A stretch of DNA of 64,000 nt from Talinum fruticosum (GCA_021018815.1 JAITYX010000151.1:1-64000), one strand, 5' to 3'. Counted from the first letter of the stretch, positions 45,501 through 58,272 are shown. Notes: generated from the letters alone by a model not told the origin. Made by a program: numbers and translations.

Positions 45501-45990
45501 GTGCATGCTGACATGACCTAGTCTACGATGCCATGTCTAAGAATCATCACTAGAGATGCTTTTAAACAAGAAAAATTATGACTTGGGTAAGAGAGAGGAA
45601 TAGTGTAACTATTACCCGATCTCTTACTTTAGAGCTTAGTCTCGTTGGTATTTTCCTCGAAATATAGCAATTGGTCCGAGTGAATCTTACCTCTTGACCT
45701 TTATCACACAAATGAGAGAAGTTGAGTAGATTATACTTTAATCCCTTCACAAGATAGAATGGGCTGACAAGGTGGTCTCCATTTCCAATCTTGCCTATCC
45801 CAATTATCTTGCCCTTGCTATCATCTCCAAAAGTGACTTTAGCTCCCTTGTAATCTTCTAACTCAGAAAAGAGTCTTGAATCTCCTAACATGTGGCGTGA
45901 GCATCCACCGTCCAGGTACCAATGCCCTTTTGTTCTTTTCGAGCTACTTGCAAGTCGAAGCAAACTAACCCTTCTCACTTCATCTAACGA
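45501..45990 (-). pseudogene. Element B protease and pre-integrase
   Basis: The 138-codon frame 45562-45978 includes GHWYLDGGCSRHMLGD, again with D-G-G at the active site, then VTFGDDSKGKIIGIGKIGNG and LKYNLLNFSHLCDKGQEVRF. Confidence 0.8.
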
Positions 45991-47783
45991 ACCTATTAAC
46001 TTGCTTTACTATGGTCGTTTTATGAGGAAGAAGACTCTTAGGAACCTAGATTTGAATAACTTTGGTTCTAGTTTAATTCCGAGTCTTCCTTTTTGAAAAC
46101 CGAGTCTGTGTCTCTTTCTTTTGAAAATCTTTCCTTTTATAAACCGGTAGAGAAAGTTTTCTCCTGAAAGTTGGTCTAAGCTCAGTTCCTTTTTCATTCT
46201 TATGAATAGGACCATGCTCAGCTTTCCTGAACTTCATAGTTTTGGAATCCTTTTTCAAAAGATCCGAGTAGGAATTAGATTCCTCCTCTTTGTTTAAACC
46301 AAGTCCTTCTTTTACGAAGGAGACACATTGAGATCCTAATAGCATGTCAAGGTTTTTCTAACCTTGAGTAAACTTTAAAACAAGTTCTTGAGACTCATTG
46401 AGCTTTTGCTTCCAATGCTCATTTTCTCTTTTCGAGTGTATCGGACTCGGTCTCATTAGCTTCGAGTACTAGTCTTGAGCTCTCTTAGAGTCGGTCTCAA
46501 TTTTTCTAATTCAATTTTGAAAGAGATGCTCTCGAAGTGATAGACTGAAGTTGTTCTTTAAATTCAGAGGAGTTAGAATTGGACTTTTCTTCCAAAGTAT
46601 AAATATATTTAGCGAAATCAACTTCGGAAAACTTGAGGAAATATTCAATTACCTCCCGAGGATTCGTTTCCTCATTGTCCGAGTGGTCGAGTCTTACTCG
46701 GATTCAGCTTCGAGTCCGACAGAGCCATCCGACCCTTTAAGTCATCCGAGTCCTCATCTTCTTCGAGATGAGTCTTCATCACTCCATGTGGCCATCATAG
46801 CCTTCTTCTTCTTTTTGTTACTCTTTGTCCTTCGACAGTCTTTAACTATGTCATCATTGCTTGCCACATTCAAAATAGCCGAGTTCTTAGTTAAAGATAG
46901 CTTTGAAGGGGAAGAGTGTTTACCTTTTCTATTCTTCTTATCTTTCTTGTAGAACTCATCTCTTAGCCTTTTCTCCCATCTCTTGTGCTTCATAGGTCTT
47001 TTGAAGCCTCGAGCGATAAGTGCCATGGGATTTTCTTCGAGTCCGACGAACTCATATTTCTTCTCTGCCTTCCGAGGCCTTCGAGCACGATATTCTTTTT
47101 AGTGCTGACCTCTACGTCCTCTTCTTCCGAGATGGATCTTATGGGTGAATAACTTCCCAATGAGTTCGTCCGGCTTTAATAGAGAGAGGTTATGGGCTTC
47201 CTCGATGGATGTCACCTTGGGACCCCATCTTCTCTTGGGTAGACTTCTTAGAATCTTTGTGCGCATTTTGTCATGGGAAATCTTTCTACCCAGAGATTTG
47301 AGATTGTTAGTAATCTCGGTGAAGCGGATGAACATTTGAGTGATGTTTTCTTTTGGCTCCATCTTAAACACCTTATATTTGTGAAGATATTGACTTATCT
47401 TCACTTGTCTTACTTAGCTTGTTCCTTCATAAGTGTTAGCAAGAGTGTCCCACACTTCCTTTGTTGTGTCACAAGCTGACACACTTGTTGTATTCTTCTT
47501 AGCTAATGGCGCACATCGGAATGTTCATTGCTTTAAAGTTCTTTCTGAACTTTTCTACCTCTTCGAGTGGTGTACTCGAGATTTTCTTTAGGCACGAGTC
47601 TTGTTTCATCCATCCTCATTACAATGTAGTTCCCTTCTCATATGATGTTCCATACATCTTCATCGTGATCCAATAGAAAGCATTCCATGAGCTTCTTCCA
47701 GAGTGTACGAAATTTGATCCTTTAAACTTTGGTGGTTTGGTGGAAGATCTTCCTTCATCGAACTCTCTATTGTTCCGAGCCAT
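45991..47783 (-). pseudogene. Element B gag
   Basis: ATG 47783 starts MARNNREFDEGRSSTKPPKF. Later frames have LHKYKVFKMEPKENITQMFI, SLLKPDELIGKLFTHKIHLG (47099-47404) and a lysine-rich frame (46754-47026) ending in a shifted zinc knuckle (IVKDCRR). It is interrupted many times. An open frame begins 132 bp upstream in the LTR and runs in phase through the primer site into this ATG. Confidence 0.7.
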
Positions 47784-47825
47784 TTGATCTTTAAACCTTT
47801 GGATTGTTAGATCCTTTCTGAAAGG

Positions 47826-47842
47826 CTCAACTCGATACCAAT
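47826..47842 (-). promoter_or_regulatory. Primer binding site of element B
   Basis: The minus strand reads TTGGTATCGAGTTGAGC, a decayed initiator tRNA-Met primer site next to the 5' LTR. Confidence 0.65.
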
Positions 47843-49030
47843 TGAAGGTTTGCTCCTCGAGAGTCTTAGTCACCCTAGAGGACCAGTGAATAGGATGATG
47901 AGGAAATTTAAACAATAAATGGAGGGTTAAAGTTTAAATTGAATAATCAAGACTATCCGAGTCTAGATTGGACTCGGAAAAGTATGAACTCAAAATTACC
48001 TGGAAATCCTCCTGGGCGAGAAAACCATGGCCAATGCTAATCCAAGCACCAAGTTAAATCCACTATTTTGAACCCATAAAATCAAGTAGACTAACTCAAC
48101 CAGTATTACTCCCTAGACAATTCCTTACAAAGTTTTCCTAAACTCGAAGTTCCATTATCCGATCTAGTACTTCCTAACCGAGGTAACCTTTACAGCTAGG
48201 GACAAGCTGAGCTGAGTTAACCTTTACAGCTTAGTCAAGGGACCTTACTTAGAGAGTAAGAAAGAGTTTGTGACTGATTACAAGACTTTACAACTCGGAA
48301 AAGTATTATCTTTTGATTAGAAGTCCTTTGTGAAGTGGCTTCTATTTATAGGTGAACAAGCAGATTAGCCATTGTGACTATCTTTTGATTAGAAGTCCTC
48401 TGTGACCATTGTAACAATTCTTCTAAGTCGCTAAGAAAAGATCCATTGAGATGTGAACGTTGTGCAACGGCTCTTGACTCCGTAGGATATCCCAATCCGA
48501 GTAGTGCTTGTCTCGAAAAGTAGGGTGGAAAGCACCTTTGAGCTTAGCATTGAAGATTTCCAATTTTTAAAACAGACAACCTGGACTTAGTGTCTAGGCC
48601 TTAGTCAAAACTAGAAAAAGCCTTGTCTGCTGGTGATTACAGACTTGAAGCCGGTTACTTTTGTAGTTCAAAACGTAGGATAACCTCATTTAGATAACCT
48701 ACAAAAGTAAACCAATTTTGGTTCTCAAAGTATAAAATACTTTGGTCTAAGATTAGGCACGAGATAATAATTTAATTAAGATAATTAAGGCATAATTATC
48801 TTAGTCCTAAAAGAGTGGAATTTCCTAAGTCTAATATTCATTATACTCAAATTCCATCGAGTCAATCTGTAGAAAGATCAAGTTAGAAAGAGAATATCGA
48901 GTAAGAGTACTTGATGTAGACAAATATATTTCATTCAAAACATGCTGACTTAGAAAGTTGAATTAACGTTGTAATTCACTTTAACTTAGAATATGACGTC
49001 ATAACTTAGTTTCAAAGATTTAGAGTGAAT
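47843..49030 (-). repeat. 5' LTR of element B, inner part
   Basis: This is the inner 1188 bp of B's 5' LTR, ending at the TGAAT duplication (49026-49030) made by element C. It has the hairpin block (degraded TCACCCTAGAGGACCAGTGA) near 47870 and a TATA box at 48343-48352. It carries a short copied filler at 48309-48334. Confidence 0.85.
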
Positions 49031-50596
49031 TGAAGGTTAGCTCGGGGAGAGTCCGAGTCACCCTAGAGTTGAGGTGAATAGGGTGATAGAAAATTCTCGG
49101 TGAAATCAAACTCTTTTGCGCGAGTAGAGAAGAAAATAGATTCCGAGTCTATCAACGAGTGTCGAAAAGATTGAACTCGAAGGCAATAAATCGAAAGAAC
49201 AAGAGCAGTAAAGTTATCCGAGTCTAGAATGAACTCGGAAAGATAACACTTAGATTTGACGTGGAAACCCTCCTGAGGCGAGAAAACCACGGACCGTGTC
49301 AATCCGGACATGAAGTCAAATCCACTATTTTGAGTCCACAAAGTACCGTGAACCGATCGAACCGAGTTGCTCCCTTAGACAACTCTTATACAAATTTTCC
49401 TAGACTCAAAAATTCCCTTATCTCGATCTAGTACTTCCTAGTTGAGATAACCCTTACAGCTAGGGAAAACTAAGCTGAGATAACCCTTACAGCTTAGTTA
49501 AGGGACCTTACAAAGAATGTAAGAAAGAGTGTGTAACTGAGTACAAGACCTTACAACTCGTAAAGTAATGAATTACGAGTGGGAGTTGTAAGTAGAAGAT
49601 TGAAAGTAAATACAATGACTTTTCTCAAGTATGTATATAAACAATAGTTTCGGCAATCTTCAAGTCTTGTGAAGTGGCTTCTATTTATAGATAACCGAGC
49701 AGAGTAGTCGTTATCTTCATCTCGCTGACCGAGAGTCTTCTGTTTTGATAAAATCTTCTTGAGTCACTCGAAAGTATCCGTTGTAATGTGAACGTTGGAC
49801 AACGGTTTAAATCTCTTGGAAGTCCCAAAACCATTGGTAGTGTCTTGAAAAATGAGGTGGAAACCACCGTTAAGCTTGGCGTTCCAGTTTTCCAGATTTG
49901 GAAACAGCATGACTTCCGACACAATCTTCGGGACTGGAGCGAGGGAAGGTGAAAAGCCATGTCTCGCTGGTGATTTAACGTTCAAGCCTGGTTACTTTTG
50001 TGGTTTGAAAAAGGTGTATCCTTGATTGAATAACTTACAAAAGTAAAACACCTTAGGTTCTCAAAGTATAAAATACTTTGGTCCAAGGTTAGACACGGAT
50101 AATAAAATAATTATGATAATTACACAACCGATTATCCGAGTCGAAATGAAATGGAGTTTTTGAGTCCTATATCCATGATACTCGGAATTCCATCCGACTT
50201 AGTCTAAGCGAAGAATCAAGTTCAATAAAGAATATCGGAGAGGATTAACTTAATATAGACTAAGCATGAAATGAACTAAGAATACTGACTATAACAAAAT
50301 AGAACGTATAACCACAAGTCAGATTCTAAGTGAGAAACGAGAGAATACTGGTATATTCAAACGCGATAAATGCGAGTGAAGATGAACTCGTAACAAAGAA
50401 CTAGTTTTCCGAGTCACTTACAGATAAGCAGGAATAATAAGTAGGAGCTGTATCACATAAAGAAGATACAAATTTCTCAAGGAAGTTTACGTGATACAAA
50501 GAATGCCTTGGAATCAAAATTCAATAAGTATGGGATTGTTATACTCGACTCATTTAATGCAACTTAGAAATGCGTTAAGAGATGTCCGAGTCTTCA
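49031..50596 (-). repeat. 3' LTR of element C
   Basis: This 1566 bp LTR starts TGAAGG and ends TCTTCA. The TATA box is on the minus strand at 49681-49690. The hairpin block is near 49058. Confidence 0.9.
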
Positions 50597-50612
50597 ATCT
50601 TCCCCTTTTGAT
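50597..50612 (-). promoter_or_regulatory. Polypurine tract of element C
   Basis: The minus strand reads ATCAAAAGGGGAAGAT directly before the 3' LTR; one base is swapped relative to A and B. Confidence 0.75.
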
Positions 50613-51009
50613 GAAAGGCATTCCAAACTTAAACAGTAAACTTTGTTAGTAAAAAAATCGACTCGAGTAGTGGCTCATGAGGAAAGTATACTTAGTATAA
50701 CAGAGCAAGAAGAATATAGTCGAGAGCATAAGGTAAAAATGCTTAGTAATGAAATAGTGTAAACTCGAAACATTATAAGCATTGAAATTATGTAAGAGAA
50801 AGTATTACTTCATTGATCTTAACAGTAAATTATAAAAATTAAAACAACAAGTTTTCCGACTCTATTTCTCCCCATTGGCTTTCAAAGAAAAAAAAAAGAA
50901 AAAGAAGGGAGAAAAGAACAAATAATACACATTAGTTGTCCGGACAAAAAAAAATTTGAAAGAGGAAAATTCGGGGACACCGAGGAATTGTGACTCGAGT
51001 GCATGGCTC
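50613..51009 (-). other. Element C spacer before the polypurine tract
   Basis: This is a noncoding spacer like those of A and B, including an AAAAAAAAGAAAAAGAAGGG run near 50888. No gene is supported. Confidence 0.5.
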
Positions 51010-52619
51010 CTACGAGGGAGGGGGATTTTTGAGTGGAGGCGGAGATTCGCCGGCGCCGATATGATCTTGACGATATGCTTGAGCGCGGCAAAGGGAGAAC
51101 CGGGATTGTCCTCGGGGCTCGGCTCCGAGTGGCCGACCCGGAGTGAGTGGATCGAGGGGTTCTTCCCTTGGAACCTCAATAGCCGGAGGGGCCGCTCTGT
51201 CTCGACCCGCCGGAGGAGCGAGGTCTTCCGACCCACTCGGACTACTATCCGAGCCGAGTACCGCTATTTGAGCTTGTGGAGCAGCCTCGGCCCTCAGCAA
51301 TTGCCACGGCCTCTTCTTCCCTTTGCCCGGATGGGCCTGCCTCAGCCGCAGGTTCCTCAAGCATCTCGCTGCTGCGTCTGCAGCCTTCTTCGTCTTCTTC
51401 CTCATCCCCGCTGTCCGAGGAGGTCGGACTCGGGCTCGAAGACGCCTGCGATGCGTCCGAGTCATCGTGGTCCTTAGCCGCCTTGGACCATCTCTCTCTG
51501 AGGAGCTCGACCAGCTCCTTCGCTCCTTTACCAGTTCCCTCATCTCAAGGACTAGAGACTCGCTACTCTCGGATTTGGGATTGACCGGTCTTTTGGTCGA
51601 TGGTCGATTTTGGAGAATAGATTTGAAAGCTCCGAGCATGTCTCTGAGATCGAAGACACGGAGCCGATCTTGTCTATAAAGAGAGGAGACAAGAGAGCAG
51701 AGAGAGATTTTGAGGCACCTAAGGTTGAGGCACCACCAGGTGTAGAGGGAAGAGAGAGAGGGGTTGATTTCGAGTCCGAGGTGGAGAAGGAGGCCTCAGC
51801 TCTCGAAGTTGTGAACCCGCACACCGTGGTTAATTTCCTGGTATCCGTACCCTCGCAGCTTCCTTCTTGCCGACCACAACGGCAGCCTCGCACACCGCGT
51901 TTGGGTCCGAGGGGAGAGGAATTTGGAATTGTTTGAAGACAAGGGTCGAAGAGCACCGAAAAGAAGGGAGGTGTTCTTCTTGGATTGGAGTTGAGCCGGC
52001 ACAGCGGCCATCCGCTCAATGATGGAGGGGAAGAGGTCTACTTCATATCCCTCAAGGATGTCGAAGAGGGCTTTGAGATGCTTGGAGTTGGGGTTCTCCT
52101 TGCTGGAATGCGGTGAGAAAAAGGTTCTCATCAGCATAAAGCACTGTAAGGCGAGCTTCGACTTCAACCGAGTCACGTAAAAGTTTTTCCGAGACTCGTG
52201 GAATTCCTTGGCGTATTTTTCAAAGAAGTCGTCGGCGACTTCAGTGAAAGGAATAGGATTGCTGTTCAAGAAAAGAGAGGAGACCTTGAACAGGCGGTGG
52301 AGGAGAGAGGTGTTGATGCGAACGGTAATGTTCCGAACCCTAGAGGTTAGAACATTTTCGGAGTAGGTGAGGTGAGTATAGAACTCGGAAACGAGTTCAG
52401 GATAGATGAACTCGCTGAAGCATAGGAAGTTGTATGCTCCTAGTGGTTTGTATGTTGGACAACCAAGAAAATTTGGTTGTTGGAAAGAATTTGTCGTCCA
52501 GACGCAAGGTGCTCGGGTGACAATGGGTTTGGAAGGGGTTGAGCTTTCGGCTTATTGGTGCGAGGCTTTTTGGAGGATGAAGAAACTCGGAAGTCGGGAT
52601 GGTTTCCTCTTTTAGGCAT
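51010..52619 (-). pseudogene. Element C extra 3' ORF (post-RNase H)
   Basis: This is the best copy of the family's extra ORF, about 536 codons. ATG 52619 begins MPKRGNHPDFRVSSSSKKPR. The mid-part is open in 51796-52269 with NPIPFTEVADDFFEKYAKEF, FMLMRTFF and NSKHLKALFDILEGYEVDLF. The C-terminal 209-codon frame (51010-51639) is rich in R, P, S, A and E. It has coil-like ESLVLEMRELVKERRSWSSS and ends GESPPPLKNPPPS. Two or three shifts separate the parts. It sits where Sireviruses have an env-like ORF, but I see no signal peptide or membrane anchor. Its function is unknown. Confidence 0.65.
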
Positions 52620-53246
52620 TTTGAGAGAAGGAGGAAAAGATGAAACTTTCGAGTAGGAAAGAGAAGGAGATGTAGAAGAGAAGAAAAAATGTAGAAGAAA
52701 GAGATGAGAGTAGTCGAAACTTACGAGAGAGAGAGAGCTTCTTCGATGCTTGCAGACGATCAAGGATGACTGCTCACGTAGTAATCTTCCGCGAGAAGTT
52801 TCGTTTGAGAGAGATGGAGTTGAGTACCAGATGAAGATGGATAGACGTTATTTATAGAAAATAAGCGTGCCCGTCAACTATCCGTTTAAGTATAACTCCG
52901 TTCGACTCGGCTTGTCCATCAGCCACCAAAGACCGGTGTGACGGTTCTCTTCAACGGTTGAGATTCCAGCGGTTTTAAATCCACTGGCTAATGTCCGATC
53001 GCAGCGCTCGAGAAAGAGAGAGAAAAAGATTTTGAAAATATGATCCGAAACTCTCCACTGTTCTAGAGATAGTTTCGTAAAATTTGAAGTCCAAGTTTCT
53101 CTACGTCCGAGTTTGACTCGAAAAGGTTTCGAGTGACTCGAAACACGAAATAACTATTAGCCCAAGTATCACTGAATCAACCGAACTAATCGTTATTGAC
53201 AGAGAAAGCACATAGCACGTAATTAAGCAACAAGAGTAGCACATAG
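52620..53246 (-). other. Element C region between RNase H and the 3' ORF
   Basis: This is a noncoding spacer with a minus-strand TATA-like TCTATAAATA at about 52852-52862, about 230 bp upstream of the 3' ORF ATG. The equivalent string is in A at about 33771. It could be a promoter for a separate 3' ORF transcript. Confidence 0.45.
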
Positions 53247-54620
53247 TTAAGCATTTAACATACCAAGCTCATTTCGAATAAAACAAAACCGATCTTTACC
53301 AAGAGGCTTAGTAAAGATATCAGCTAGTTGAAGATTAGTAGGAATGAACTCGAAGTTCAATATCACCCTTTTCCGAGTGATCGCGTAAGAAGTGATACCC
53401 GACCTCGATATGCTTTGTTTTCGAATGCCGGATAGGGTTCTTGGTGATGCTAATTGTGCTTTGGTTGTCACACTTGATAGGCACCGATATGAATGATACT
53501 CCAAGATCTCTCAAGTGTTACTTTATCCAAAGAATCCGAGCGCAACAAGCTCCAGCAGTAATATACTCAGCTTTAGCAGATCGATAAAGCTACCGAATTC
53601 TCGCTTCTTTGAGTGCCAAGATATTAGGGATTGACCCGGAAATTAGCAAGCTCCGGATGTGCTCTTTCGATCAACTTTGTATCCTCGCGTAGTCCGCGTC
53701 TCGTGTATCTAGTCGAGTCGGTTCCGAGTCTCCGGAATATCATAGACCTAAATTCCGAGTGCCTCGCAAGATATCTCGAATATTCTCTTCACCGCAGTGA
53801 GATGTGATTCTTTTGGATTAGCTTGAAATCTTCCGCATAAACAAACACCGAACATTATATCCGGCTCGCTGGAATTAAGATATAGCAAAGATCCAATCAT
53901 ACCTCGATAGAGTTTCGATCTATTACTTTACCTTTCTCATCCGAGTCGAGCTTTATACTGCTCGCTCATGAGAGTAGATGCGTGCTTTGCATCTTGAAGT
54001 TTGTATTTCTTCAGCAGTTCGTTGGTGTACTTTGATTGATGAACAAAGATTCCATCTTTGTCTTGTTTGATTTGTAACCCAAGGAAGAGATTGAGTTCTC
54101 CCATCATACTCATTTGAAATTCTTGACTCATCAACTCGTAAAATTCTCGGCACGTAAATTCATTAGTAGCACCGAAAATAATATCATCAACATAGATTTG
54201 AACAATAAGGAAATCTTTCCCTTTGGTCTTTATGAAGAGAGTCTTGTCGATCCGACCTCTTTTAAAATCATTTTGAACCAAGAAGCTACTCAGTCTTTCA
54301 TACCAAGCTCGAGGTGCTTGTTTAAGACCATAGAGAGCCTTTTGAAGTTTGAAAACATGATTTGGAAATTCTAAGTTTTCAAAACCAGGAGGCTGCTCGA
54401 CATAGACTTCTTCTTCAATAAAACCATTGAGAAATGCACACTTAACATCCATTTGATATAGTTTGATATGCATGCTGGATGCAAATGCTAACAAGTATTC
54501 TAATAGCTTCAATTCTGCTACGGTGCAAAGGTTTCCCCACAATCAATTCCTTCTTCTTGATTGTAACCTTGAGCCACAAGTCTAGCCTTATTTCGACTAC
54601 CACTCCACCCTCATCCAGTT
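53247..54620 (-). pseudogene. Element C reverse transcriptase and RNase H
   Basis: The 201-codon open frame 53937-54542 is the longest intact RT piece here. It has [40 protein letters not shown], then IYVDDIIFGATNEFTCREFY with an intact YVDD, MMGELNLFLGLQIKQDKDGI and HQSKYTNELLKKYKLQDAKH. RNase H follows from about 53940 with shifts and ends TNLQLADIFTKPLGKDRF and GMLNA at the stop 53247. Only a few breaks separate it from a full RT-RH, so it decayed recently or the read has errors. Confidence 0.85.
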
Positions 54621-55930
54621 TGTTTTTGAAAACCCATTTGGTTCCTATAAGTGGGTGGTCGAAGGTCGGTTGGTCGAGTCCGGATTTATTTTCTCTCGAA
54701 TTGATTAAGTTCCTCTTGCATGGCCTCTACGCATTCAGGTTCATTAAGGGCCTCTAGTGCATTTTTGGGTTCAGTTAATGAAATGAATGCAGTGAATGCA
54801 CATAGATTATATAGAGAGGAACGAGTTCTTACCCCACTATTGATATCGAAATGATGTTTTCTTGGGGATGACTGGAAGCAAATTTGAAAGCTTTACCAGC
54901 TTCTTTGATTCACCAGATTTGTGGGTTGAACCACTTGATCTAGTTCCGAGTGATCTTCTTCATTGGCTTGTTCGATCCGAGTGAGCTCTTGAGCTGTCTT
55001 ATTCCGAGTTTCTTCGTTCCGAGTGACTTCATTCCGAGCAAGTTGAGTTTTGGTCTTTGTAGGCTCGTCTTCGTCATCATCTTTGCTGAGCTTGAGTTCC
55101 GAGTATGAAGACTCACTTGGCTTATCCTGTTCAAGCTCATCAAATACTACGTGGATGCTTTCTTCCACTTTGTTAGTTCGCTTATTGAAGATGCGATAAG
55201 CTTTGCTATGAGAGGAGTAACCCGAAAAATACCTTCGTCCGACCGAGCATCAAACTTGGTCGGATGATCCTTACCATTGTTGTGAACGAAGCACTTACAT
55301 CCAAATGGTCCGAAATAGGAAATATTTGGCTTCTTCCCTTTGTAGAGCTCATAAGGTGTTTTCTTCAGAATGGGTCCGATGCGGCATCTATTTAGAGTGT
55401 AGTTGGCTATGTTCATCGCCTCGACCGAGAAATAGTAAGGCAAGTTGTGCTCAATCATCATCGTCCTTGTTATTTCTTCAAGGGTTCTGTTCTTTCTCTC
55501 TACTACTCCATTCCGTTGAGGAGTTCGGGTGCTGAGAAGTTGTGAGAGATTCCATTTTTATCACGGAACTCGAGAATTCCGAGTAATCGAACTCCCTTCT
55601 ATGGTCGGTTCGAATCCTCCGGATCCGAGTCCGAGGCTCAACTTGAATTTTTCTGCAGAGCTTGCTCGAACTCCTTGAAAGCTTCATTTTTGTGCTTAAG
55701 AAAACACACCTAGGTAAATCGTGAATAATCATCAATAATAACAAGTATGTAGGATTTACCTCCGAGACTCTTCACAGGAATTTCACCACATAAGTCCATA
55801 TGAAGTAATTCAAGTACGTTGGATGTGGAAACTGTCTTCGAGAGATTCGAATGAAGATCCGACTTGTTTCCTCTCGGTGCATGCTTCACATACTTTGTCT
55901 TTCTCGAAAACACGGTTAGGTGAACCCCTA
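54621..55930 (-). pseudogene. Element C integrase
   Basis: The integrase has KYVKHAPRGNK then ELLHMDLCGEIPVKSLGGKS and ILVIIDDYSRFT (55710-55913). An IRTDHRREFDYSEF site (55478-55744; one residue differs from A) follows, and then MMIEHNLPYYFSVEAMNIAN and PYELYKGKKPNISYFGPFGC (55147-55461). The acidic linker with VFDELEQDKPSESSYSELKL (54893-55168) leads to RT. Shifts separate the frames. Confidence 0.8.
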
Positions 55931-56450
55931 ACTAAACCATTAGATGCCAATTTCTTGATAGTATGCATGCTAGTATGGCCTAATCTATGATGCCAAGTCC
56001 AAGAATCATCATGGAGAGATGCTTTTAAACAAGATAAGTTCCGACTTGGGTCGAAAGAGGGATGATGTATGTATTACCTCATCTCTTACTCGAAAGCTTG
56101 ATCTCTTTGGTAGAGATATCGAAATAGTGCAATTGGTCTAAGTGAATCTTACCTCTTGACCTTTGTCACATAGTTGAGAGATGCTTGAGCAAATTATATT
56201 TCAATCCCTTGACATGATAGACTGGATCGAACATATTGCTTCCTTTTCCAATTATGCCAATCCCCACGATCTTGCCCTTGCTATCATCTCCAAATTTTAA
56301 TTTTCCTCCTTTATGTCCTGCTCAACTCGAAAAGAGTCCCGCATCTCGCGACATATGGCGTGAACATCCAGTGCCAAGGTACCAGTGTCCTTTTGATCTC
56401 TTCTAAGGGACCTGCAAAACAAAGAGAATCTAACCCTTCTCACTTCCTCT
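55931..56450 (-). pseudogene. Element C protease and pre-integrase
   Basis: The protease site is damaged: the strand reads GHWYLGTGCSRHMSRD where A and B have LDGGCSRHM, and the frame is interrupted nearby. Downstream the pre-integrase pieces follow in shifted frames to about 55940. It is the most altered protease of the three copies. Confidence 0.65.
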
Positions 56451-58231
56451 AACGAACCCAAGTAACATTCTTTACTCGTGGTCCTTTTCGAGGAAGAAGG
56501 TGTTTTGGAACCCGGATTTGAATGACTTTGGGTTTTGTCCGATTCTCGAGTCTTCCTCTCGGAGAACAGAGTCCGTGTCTCTTTCTTTTTAAAACCTTTC
56601 ATTTTGAAACAGGAGAGAATGGTTTCTTTTTGTAAACGGTTCGGGCTTAGTCCTTCTTTCATTTCTGGGAATGGGACCTTGCTCGGCTTTCCGAACTTCA
56701 CGGTTCGGAGTAATTTTTAAACGAGTCCCGAGTAGGAATTTGATTCCTCTTCTCCGTTGAAGCCAAGACCTTCTTTTCGAAAGGAGACACATTGTGATCC
56801 TAAGAGCATGTCAAGGTTTTTTGACCTTGAGTAAATTTTAAAATCGGATCTTGAGACTCGGTGAGCTTCGTTTTAGTTCCTCATTTTCTTTCCTGAGTAA
56901 CTCAAACTCGGTCTCATTAGCTTGAGCACTAGTCTTGAGTTATCCGAATGTGAGTCTCGGTTTTCCAATTCGTTTTTCAAAGAATTGCTCTCGGACGACA
57001 TTGACTCAAGTTGTTCTTTGAAGCGGGAAGAATCGAATTGGACTTTTCTTCCAAAGTAAAAATGTATTTAGCTAAATCAACTTTGGAGCATTTGAGGAAG
57101 TAATTTATTACCTCTTGAGGATCAGTTTCCTTATTGTCCGAGTCCGAGTCTTACTCTCTTTCAGCTTCCGAGTTAGAGATGGCCATCGGACATTTTGAGT
57201 CATCCGAGTCCTCGTCGTCTTCCGATGAGTCCTCATCACTCCATGTTGCCATCATGGCCTTTTTCTTCTTCCTGTCCCTTTTCCTTTTTGGACAGTCTTT
57301 GACTATGTGGTCTTTGCTTGCCACATTCAAAACATCCGAAGTCTTAGATAAAGATAACTTTGAAGGAGAAGAAAACTTACTTTTTCTATCTCTCTTATCT
57401 TTCTTGTAAAATTCTTCTTTTGGCCTTTTGTCCCATCTTTTGTGCTTCATCATTCTCTTGAAGCCTCTTGCAATAAGTGCCATAGGATCGTCTTCGAGTC
57501 GGAGGAGCTCAGATTTGCTTCTTTGGATTATGAGGCTTTAAGTGCAATGTTTCTTTTGGTACGCCCTCAGCATCCTCCTCTTCTAGATGGATTTCGTGTG
57601 TTAGAAGCTTTCCGATGAGCTCGTCCGGCTTTAATAATGAGAGGTTCCGAGCCTCCTCTATGGCAGTCACTTTGGGACCCCATCTTTTCTTGGGTAGGCT
57701 TCGAGAATTTTCCGGCGCATTTCTTGTGGGAGATCTTCTTTCCCAGTGATTTGAGATTGTTGGTAATCTCGATGAAACCGAATGAACATCCGAGTGATGT
57801 TCTCATCCGGCTCCATCTTGAAAAGCTCATATTTATGAAGATATTGACTTATCTTAGCTTGTCCGACCTGGCTTGTGCCATCATAAGTGTTGACAAGGGT
57901 GTCCCACACTTCTTTTGCTGAATCATAGGCGGACACTCGGTTGTATTCTTCCGAGCTTATGGCGCACATAAGGACGTTCATGGCTTTGAAATTCTTTCGA
58001 ACTTCTCGCCTCGCTGGTGTGAACTCAGCCTCTGTCTTGGGCGAGGATTCGAATTCATCCGTCTTCGTTGGAATGTAGTTTCCTTGTTGTATGATTTCCC
58101 ATACCTCTTCATCATGATCCATGAGGAAACATTCCATAAGCTTCTTCCAAGTGCCCAAAGTTTGATCCTTTGAATTTTGGTGGCCTGTTTGAAGATCTTC
58201 CTTCATCGAACTCTTCGGTGTTCCGAGCCAT
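56451..58231 (-). pseudogene. Element C gag
   Basis: ATG 58231 starts MARNTEEFDEGRSSNRPPKF, and a shift near the GGGCACTTGG site changes frame. The 190-codon frame then has TWKKLMECFLMDHDEEVWEI, FKAMNVLMCAISSEEYNRVS and WDTLVNTYDGTSQVGQAKIS. A second frame (57151-57483) has MALIARGFKRMMKHKRWDKR, a lysine-rich stretch, the zinc-knuckle tail (SKDHIVKDCPKRKRD) and an acidic run SDEDSSEDDEDSDDSKCP. It ends before the protease. Confidence 0.75.
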
Positions 58232-58272
58232 TTGATCATTAAACCTTTGGACTTTTAGATCCTTTCTGAAAG

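Noticed and set aside
50956..51477. 173-codon plus-strand open frame
   Set aside because: It lies antisense to the GC-rich C-terminal part of element C's 3' ORF. The composition explains the open mirror frame, and the sense frame matches A and B.
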